Made by a program: the position numbers and the translations under genes. This document shows positions 56,777-64,000 of a DNA stretch of 64,000 nucleotides, one piece after another; positions within the stretch are counted from its first letter, which is position 1, and each line of letters begins with the position of its first letter. Source of the DNA: Macrocystis pyrifera (Eukaryota; Sar; Phaeophyceae; Laminariales; Laminariaceae); assembly GCA_031763025.1 (NCBI GenBank), contig JASSKH010000017.1, positions 7,225,361-7,289,360 of the forward strand, written 5' to 3'. The notes under the pieces are model-generated. The model had not been told where the DNA came from. It saw nothing but the letters and a program-made list of their open reading frames with translations, and ran no database searches.

Positions 56777-57344
56777 TGTAGCCCTCTGTTGAGAACCTGC
56801 GGGAGGACATTCCCGAGCGAACCACAAGCTGCTGTGAAGAAACTGTCTTCGGTCACGACCGCTCTCCGGTAGGCACGGGCCGACCGAAAATGCAAACGCA
56901 GCGTGTTGAAATCGTGGCGCCGATTTCTATTCCGATAAAATATATAGAGATTAGAGTCACCTGGAAAACCAGGGATGGGGGGGGCGCTATAGAATCTCCG
57001 TGGCCTTAATCTTTGAATGTGGACGATCGAACAAAGGAAACCTCTGGGGGTTTGTGGAGCGGGAAATTAATAATGACGTATTACATGGAAGGCATGTTGG
57101 GGGTTAAGTTGAGGTGGCAGCCTGTTGTTGGTGGAAGAATACAAGGATTGAATATGTTGAGGTGTAAGAGGTTGTAAGTCAGTTTCACAAGTAGTGTGAG
57201 GTTGAGTGGGTAAACAGTCAATCATTAATTCCAGATTCATGAGAGCATAACAAATTGATGATACCAAAGTAGTATCATTGGGTATTGGTACGAGAGAAGC
57301 CCTTTGACAAGAAAGTAGGAAGTTTTTTAATTGTTGGATCCGCG
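56777..57344. other. no gene recognised
   Basis: No gene or repeat found. Confidence 0.4.
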
Positions 57345-57600
57345 GGCCGCATGCGCGGGTCAGCAGAAAACAACTCGCGGGTCATGCCAGCATGACCCGC
57401 GAGTGACCCGTTTCTCGCGAGTCATGACCTGACCCGACTGGTGAGTTTTTTACCACCTCTTGATTCGACCTGCAGCCTGACCCGATCCGTGAGTTTTGAA
57501 AAAAAAAATTGACCCGATCCGACCCGACCCGACCCGTGACATTTGGAACACCTCCTGACCTGACCCGCGGGTCGGGCGATGACCCGCGAACAGTCCTGAT
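57345..57600. repeat. CCCGAC-rich degenerate repeat, cluster 2
   Basis: Same motif as 54090-54435 (GACCCGACCCGACCCGTGA, GCGGGTC, GAGTGACCCG). Confidence 0.8.
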
Positions 57601-58254
57601 AAAAAGGTTGCTCAATATTTGTGCATCTCCGGCGACAACGCCACGCACAATATGTTTTTCGCCGTGCGGCGAATAAGTTTTGGCGCGCGAGCGAAACAAG
57701 CCGCGCATGGCCTCCGGATTGCAGTTGCGTTCAACTTTTTACTACGCGTACTGCGCTGCTGGTTCAGAAACTTATATTTGAATCTAATTTCAAGTAGTTT
57801 GTCCCCGTAACGAAAACGGAAGTGCAGCTCTCAAGTTCTGAAGGGGTAAACCGCAATTCCTACTCGAAAAATTCGCCAGCTCAAAAGCGCAAGACCTAAC
57901 CAACGCCCTGCTGTCTGCTGCCTATATATCCTTCCATGTGTTTCCCTGCCGACCCTCGGTTTCGTACTCTCTGTCGTATACGTGGTGCATGGTAGCGTAG
58001 TCTCCGTGGGTGCCTAGTCTGACCCAATTGGACCCAACTCCACTAGCGGAGAAATTGCACGTTCGTTCGTGGGTATTAAAATATTAGATTTGCGCGTATT
58101 TTTTCACCAGCTGGCACCCTGTTCCTGTTTGGTACTTTGACTCCGCAGTGGGACAATTCCCTTTCTTCGCACCCTCGTTCCCACTTGTGGCGCAGAAATA
58201 TAGTCAGCCCTCAACAGTAGCCGCCGGAGGCCCAGCATCTCTGTGGCGTAGTTT
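57601..58254. other. no gene recognised
   Basis: Only the half copy of the GTCCC hairpin near 57793 is noted. Confidence 0.4.
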
Positions 58255-58370
58255 TGTGACCACAGAACTTGTATCTCTCTAGGATTGAAGAATCGGCACG
58301 GACGCTGGTTGTGCTGGATGTCGACGGGTAGAAAGAACGGTTTAATGTGAAGGAACACACACACCTGGCA
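58255..58370 (+). repeat. GGACGGACA dispersed repeat, copy 3
   Basis: GTGACCACAGAACTTGTATC, TCTCTAGGATTGAAGAATC, GGTTTAATGTGAA and a CA-repeat tail. Confidence 0.7.
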
Positions 58371-58784
58371 CCCCGCGCTCCCATTTGGTACCACATAGGC
58401 CATACATACCCCCTGACCCCCTGCCACCCCAATCCCATTTGGTATAAACCACATAGGATGTACCATACGTAACTCGCAACAGCTCCTGCTACATACACGT
58501 ATTGAATTTACTTGCATTTTCTCCGCATTTTCTCCGCCTATATCATACCGTATTATTTATTCTCCCACGTATTAACTTCTGAGCATTTTCTTTCGGAATA
58601 TCACGTGTGGTTGCGGTACGAATCTGGTGACCGTGCCGCTATTGCCGGCGAACGGCTAAAAAATCTTCTGTTGGCGAGCATGTTGCACGATTTCCGGCAA
58701 TTCGAATTTACGGAGTGTTTTTGTTGTGCTGGGTTTCTGTTGGCACGACTTATTGCTGCTTCCGTTTTTTGTTGGTATACACAC

Positions 58785-59005
58785 CTGATATATTTTTTAT
58801 TAATAGTCTACATATACATACCGTGGATATGTTCCTGGTGTTATTTGGTTGGAAGTGATACGGGATGGTACACCACGGCTGGTCAGTACCGCTTCCCGGT
58901 ACGGACTGGTATGACGTTATTTCGTACTTTTTTTTTGTTACAGCCTGTTTCGTGACCGCAGGCAGAATTTCAGGGAAGTGAGCTAATGTGATAACATTAT
59001 CCTCA
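58785..59005 (-). repeat. ~200-bp dispersed repeat, copy 2
   Basis: Inverted partner of 50630-50835; ends on the plus side in CAGGGAAGTGAGCTAATGTG. Confidence 0.8.
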
Positions 59006-59236
59006 CATACATACATACATACATCCATTATAAGAAGGAGCGTGACAGCACAGCAACCTCCGCACTGAAGACAGCAGCGCAGCAATGGCCATGTTTTGAA
59101 GTGGCTCTTTCGTACAGCAGCAGCAGCAGCTCTGTGATAATAATGGTTGTAGTATGGTGATAGTACAACTCGTTTTCAGTAGTCGTCGCAAAGTCGGTTG
59201 TAGAGCTGTCAGTGCAGTACGCGATCTGTGTTAAGA

Positions 59237-60545
59237 ATTTCAGGCTGAAAAAAATGTTGACGTAATATTTTACAGCTCGAAGCATTTGTGCTCAGCGAGG
59301 ACGTGACTCTAAATCCTATATAATAGAATTTAGGAGCCTTGTGCTCAACGTTGACATCACAATGAGCCACGAGCCTTAGGCAGAACAAGAGATTCTTAAC
59401 TGCTGTCGCGTACTGCTGTAGATGCTCTCGAGGATACAGCAGCAGTATTACTCAATGCTTCTGTGACCAGTGATCGGCAGTTGTATCACACATATTAATA
59501 GCTTACAGCTAACAGTAACTGACGTGTGTCGTACGGGGGGGTGCGCTGGCATCACAGCCAACTTCTTTGACGAACCCATTACGTTGTTACAGCAGTATTT
59601 AGAGAGTCAAGTATTGAGGCACATACTGATACGACACTTAAAAAAAAAAAATTATACAACAAGAATCAATATCTCTCTAATAGGATAAGGAATCAGGGAC
59701 GGACATTGGGTGTACTGATGAAGCTGGGTATAGAAAAGACGATTTAATGTGAAGACAACACAAAAACAGCAACAATACGTACACCCAGGGGTACACGCAA
59801 AAAAAAAGATAGAACAGACTCACACTCGCCACCATGGTGCATGTCGGAATTGAAAACAAACTAATGGCTGTACAGTACAATACGTACGTACGTACGTACG
59901 TACGTACGAGTACTCGTACGTAGCGGGTTGGGATTTCTGTCAGAAATTGAATATGTAAAACATACCTGGCATATTTTTTTTCAGATTTTTTACTTGCTTG
60001 ATTACTTGGTTTTAGTACCCCCCTCCTTTGTTTAGGACTCGAAATAGAGAACTGGTGTATTTTTTCTTTTTTCTTCGTGCACCCCTGGTATGGACCCACG
60101 AATACGAAAGAGATCAGTGAGAACCTTAGGCTCGGTTCTTTACGGATGCTGAGAAGAAAGGATTACAAAAATGTGCCCAGCGGCGAGCGCTACAGTACAC
60201 TGTAGTGTGTAATAGGTCTATGCTCGAGGTTAAACAAGGATGGTGCCACAATAAGATTCTAAGGCTTGCTCTCGTATTTGGGTATTTTTCGTTGTCGAGC
60301 CCATACTTTAATCAAGCAATTACAGCAGTTGTAGTGTGGAAAGCAAGGTTCGTGCGTAAAAATATACAGTACGCGACAGCAGTAAAGAATATAGTATTCT
60401 GGCTAAGGCTCGCGGCTTATTGTGATGTCAACGTGGAGCACAGGCTCTCAAATTCTATTATATACCTTGGTAGGATGTAGAGTGGCGTCCTCGCTGAGCA
60501 CAGATGTAAATTCTTACATCAACATTTTTCTCAGCCTGAAGTTCT
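59237..60545. repeat. 1.3-kb foldback structure with ~155-bp arms
   Basis: 59237-59395 and 60390-60545 are reverse complements: TTCAGGCTGAAAAAAATGTT/AACATTTTTCTCAGCCTGAA, and GTGCTCAGCGAGGACG on both. The loop holds a GGACGGACA repeat copy (59665-59760), a TACG repeat (59880-59910) and no gene. It could be a non-autonomous transposon; no target duplication is clear. Confidence 0.75.
59665..59760 (+). repeat. GGACGGACA dispersed repeat, copy 4
   Basis: ATCTCTCTAATAGGATAAGG, GGACGGACATTGGGTGTACT and GATTTAATGTGAAGACAAC; tail rich in ACA. Confidence 0.75.
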
Positions 60546-60716
60546 CAACTACCAAATTCCTAGCAGATGTCGCGTGCTGTACGGGTATGTTGTAGGTCCT
60601 TTCTCCTAGACCGCACCGCCTCATTACCACTGCTGTCATCCTTCAAGACCGTCCTGGCTCCTCGGGGGCACTCTGGGGTAAAGTTCGTTACTGACCCCCG
60701 AGAGCGTGTTAGTGAT

Positions 60717-60944
60717 AACGCCGAACACCCCACCTCGGTGTGTCTCCACACCCAAATCACAGAAAGAGATATCTTGCTGCGGGACTACCGTCCCACAATG
60801 TATCAAAATAAGAAAGTTTTTTTTTCTTTCAACGCCGAACAACCCACCTCGGTGTGTCTCCACACCCAAATCACAGAAAGAGATATCTTGCTGCGGGACT
60901 ACCGTCCCACAATGTATCAAAACATAAAACTTTTTTTTTCTTTG
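60717..60944. repeat. 2 x 114-bp tandem duplication
   Basis: AACGCCGAAC... starts at 60717 and 60831; the units are almost identical except near the T-rich 3' end. The unit contains GCGGGACTACCGTCCC. A 317-codon frame runs through it by chance because 114 is a multiple of three. Confidence 0.93.
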
Positions 60945-62021
60945 CGCTTCGACAAGCTTTTCTCTTCGGGCCGTGTTTTTTTCTCGCGCTTGAGGCTGCG
61001 AGGCACGCAGGGAGGGGCGCGTGTACACTTCGTACGGTGCAAGGTTGGGCCCCGGCCGGACTCCATGGGAAGACGTCACGGGAGTGCCTTCCGGGACGAC
61101 GAGCCCGCCCAGAACCATGGAAACCCCTCAATTTCAGCAATTTTTCGATCTCCTGCGGATGTATCACACCGTTCCCTCACCTTTCGGAGCTTTTTATTTT
61201 GGGGCAGCCAGGGTACAATAGCGAGTCACAAATTAAGCTCTTCCCTTTGTGAAGGCCATGGACGGTGCTTCTGTGTTTGCCATGCTTCCTGTCGTCCTAG
61301 GAAATATATATCATGGGAACGAACGCATGACCTCAAGAGCGGTGCAGTTATCGCTGGGGCAGGACAGGGCAGGGTTACAGAACCAACCGCGCAGCCACGG
61401 TACACACAGCAGCACAACGACAACATCAGCGGGTATATTATTAATAGCAGTACAGCAGCAACAGTACAACAGCAGTGGCGAGTGGTATACAGTAAAACGG
61501 AACCCGCGTTTCACTCCTGACCTTTGTGACGGCCGCGGTGTTTTTATGTTTGTGTGTGCAGCGTTCACCAGGAGATGCAATCGTGACTTCATTTTCACGG
61601 ACAGTTTTTTAAAAATCTGCGACACCCCCTGGATTTCAAGTCAACCACATCCCGAAGGAGAACATTGTACCAGGTGTGATGGGACCTTGGTGTTTATGAT
61701 ATGTGTTCGATGCGTACCTGGCATAAACGGAATACCCTGTATTGTCTTCCAAATTAAGACGTTCTTTCTATTGTACTGTTAAAAGTAAGAGAGATAAGTG
61801 AGGCAAAGGCGGTCAGTCATACTTGCAGCAGGCCGTCTGCGTTCGAAGAAACGAAACGAAATAAATATATCGAAATACGAATTCCCACCGCACTCGAACC
61901 ACACGACCGAAACCACAGCATCCCCGCAACCGCGACCTCCTCGAGGCGACGTGCCACGAAAGCAAATCTCCACGCGTTTTAGTCCAAGCTCGCCCGCTCC
62001 ATAAAAGTGCTGGCGCACCCC
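60945..62021. other. no gene recognised
   Basis: Short unassigned frames only. Confidence 0.4.
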
Positions 62022-62288
62022 TTACGTAGCATCGCGTCTCCTGTCCGCCTCGTGTCTGTGCCACCTCGCCATCAAACAATCCGCCGCTTTGATGACCCTT
62101 CGGTACTCCTCTGTAGCCGCCGTGCGCCACACCATCGTCTCCACTCCGAACGGCAACGGGGAAGCTTTCCGTGGATTCCTCGGTGACTCTACACTCCTTG
62201 AGGTCGTTCGTCTGCCAGACATCGGGCCCACTTTCTTTTCTGGTCGGCCTGGCCCCGGACCCTCCCCACCGACCATCTTCCCCAACAT
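62022..62288 (-). pseudogene. LINE-type ORF C-terminal remnant 3
   Basis: Minus-strand frame with GPGPGRPEKKVGP, SPLPFGVETMVWRTAA and VIKAADCLMARWHRHEA, matching the C-terminal end of remnant 1 (GPGRPVENWVQS, SPLLFGVETVLWPRAA, ADCFM). 5'-truncated. Confidence 0.82.
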
Positions 62289-62439
62289 CGCATGTCAGGC
62301 TTGGTGACGTATATACATACCCGGCGTCTCTTACAATACGAGTACATTATTTTTCCGGTATGCTTTAAAGTTACGAAGTCATGATGGTCGCTTTTTTAAT
62401 TACTGGATACAGTTTGGTTCCAGCAGATTGGGGAATGTC

Positions 62440-63480
62440 CCTTATTTGACTTTTCCATGGCGCATCACGACATTCTCCATGCGGCATGCTTTGGCACTTC
62501 ATGGGCTCCCACGAGCTGCCATGGTGCTTCATGACGATGCCATGGGAGTGCCATGGATATCCATGGCCATGCCATGGGGTTGCACGGCACGTTGTTTCAT
62601 GGCATGCCATGAAAAACACCATGGTGTTGGGCCATGGCATGACCGCGGAACGGCCCGTGGTAGTTCCAGGGTGCCAATGGAATGGCCCGTGGTACCTCCA
62701 TGATGCCATGGGTTTACCATGGTGTATGCATGGTGCCGCCCGGGCCATGGCATTGCCACAACAGCGCATGGCATTGCATTGCCCTGGCAGCCCATCACAA
62801 TGCCATGGCAGGCTGCGCCATTGCTGTGCACACCATGGCAATGGTGTAGTCTGCTATGGGTTGCCATGGCATTGCCATGGCAGCCCATAGCAACGCCATG
62901 GCAGGCTAGGCCATTGCTGTGCCCATGCCATGAACATGTCATGGCGTTGGCGAGACAGTCCGTGGCAATGCGTTGACATGCGCATGACGTTGGCACGACA
63001 GTCCATGGCAATGGTGTACCCTGCTATGGGTTTGCCATGACAGCCAATGGCAATGCCATGACAGCCCATGGCAATGTCATGACAGCATACCGGTAAAAAA
63101 AAACGCCTCCATGTTTTCAAAACCCCAAAACAGGGGATATTTAGGAGGGATCTCCGCAAAAAAACGCCTCCTTTTTTGGAAACCCCGCCCATGGCAATGT
63201 CATGACAGTCTATGGCGTTGCCATGACAGCCAATATCAATGTCATGACAGCCCATTGGTTATCATGGCGACACCCTGCATACACCATGGTAGTGTCATTG
63301 CAATTCCTAGGGTCCATGGTGTCGCCGTGGGCTTCCATGGCAATGCGATGGCCTTTCATGGGGCGCCATGACAGACTCATGGCGTGTCATGGAGAAGTTC
63401 ATGGAGAACGACGAAGGTTCATGGGCCGTCGTAGCATTGCCATATAAGCGCATGGCGATACCATGAGGCCCCGTGATTAC
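62440..63480. repeat. ~21-bp satellite rich in CCATGG
   Basis: Units such as CCATGACAGCCAATGGCAATG and TCATGACAGCCCATTGGTTAT, 21 bp in the most regular parts (63015-63085, 63205-63265), more diverged elsewhere. Each half of the unit is close to the inverse of the other, so CCATGG and TGCCATGGCA palindromes recur. A unique insertion lies at about 63085-63190 (two CAAAAAAACGCCTCC-type blocks). Confidence 0.88.
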
Positions 63481-64000
63481 GCGGTAACCCATAGCAATAC
63501 CCCGTCATTTAATATGAATAGTGTAGATGTAGATCCTGTGCTCGTCGTTCGTACCGATGTAGTCGCGGAGACGTCGCCGGGAAGAAGTCGCGGAGAAGTC
63601 GCCGTGGTGATGTCGCGAGGCTAGGGTCCCTTGTAGCCGTCGTTACGGCCGACGTAAGCCGAGCAGAATTCTTCGTTGATATTTAGCAAGGAGATGCTAG
63701 ACCTAGTCTGACTCGGTGGGGAGGACTTATGTCCCCCCAGAGTCTTGCGGCGGAATAATCTCCCGATAGCTATCTCCCGGGGACGGGTCAACACGGTCAA
63801 TGACGTGAGACCGCTCGTGACCCGAGATTTGATGTTGCTCGACCGGTGACGTGTCCTTCGCGCGTGCGTGTTACGAGATCTACGAATCTCCGACCCTGTC
63901 TTCCACATAGATCGTTAAACCAACAGGTACCTTCATTTGTTCAATCAAGCCGGTGCCATGGTAAAAGTCGTGGCAAGTGCCTTGGCATCCCCATACCGTT
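63481..64000. other. no gene recognised
   Basis: Contains a short GTCGC(C/G)G-rich direct repeat (63555-63620). A 95-codon minus frame at 63621-63908 has no recognisable domain. Confidence 0.4.

Noticed and set aside
60567-61520. 317-codon open frame as a gene
   Set aside because: It runs through a 2 x 114-bp duplication and then unassigned DNA, with no domain and no support on either side.
63621-63908. Start of another retroelement or LTR at the right edge
   Set aside because: No terminal repeat, primer site or pol motif is visible before the window ends.

Overview
The window is eukaryotic, repeat-dominated DNA with no bacterial or viral gene organisation. The evidence is LTR and non-LTR retrotransposons with chromatin-type domains, at least seven families of short inverted-repeat elements, long tri-nucleotide and homopolymer runs, satellite-like arrays, and open frames that are short or broken. 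Lineage cannot be fixed from sequence alone. A stramenopile such as a brown alga would fit the GC-rich chromovirus, the LINE type and the Gly/Pro-rich open frames, but this is only an inference.

Layout: 0-2.4 kb, AT-rich flank, a foldback element and a frame-broken coiled-coil gene (minus strand). 2.9-3.4 kb, a tRNA-like SINE and a nested pair of TA-flanked MITEs. 4.9-11.5 kb, a 5'-truncated Ty3-type LTR retrotransposon (minus strand). 12-18 kb, two very small LTR elements (TRIM-like), a Mutator-like MITE and a 43-bp palindrome satellite. 18.5-32.4 kb, a composite of the same LTR retrotransposon: an inverted 3' end fragment joined to a full-length plus-strand copy, flanked as a unit by CAAG. 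32.6-36.4 kb, two MITEs, an ~0.8 kb TAC microsatellite and a dead LINE between direct repeats. 36-50 kb, mostly unassigned DNA with long G/C homopolymers, degenerate telomere-like DNA and a Gly/Pro-rich open region. 50-62 kb, further MITEs, dispersed repeats, two more LINE remnants, a hAT-like non-autonomous element and foldback DNA. 62.4-63.5 kb, a 21-bp satellite rich in CCATGG.

The main discovery candidate is the LTR retrotransposon. Its polyprotein order is gag with a CCHC knuckle, then a NADAR domain (YbiA-like, ADP-ribose/NAD-linked glycosidase fold), an aspartic protease, RT, RNase H, an array of 18-residue Pro-rich repeats, integrase, a chromodomain and a Tudor/SH3-like tail. The NADAR domain is complete in the plus copy, and its C-terminal part survives in the truncated minus copy, so it belongs to the family rather than to one insertion. 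Both copies are dead by indels and stops. They share one in-frame stop at the first catalytic Asp of the integrase and carry different lesions in the protease DTG motif.
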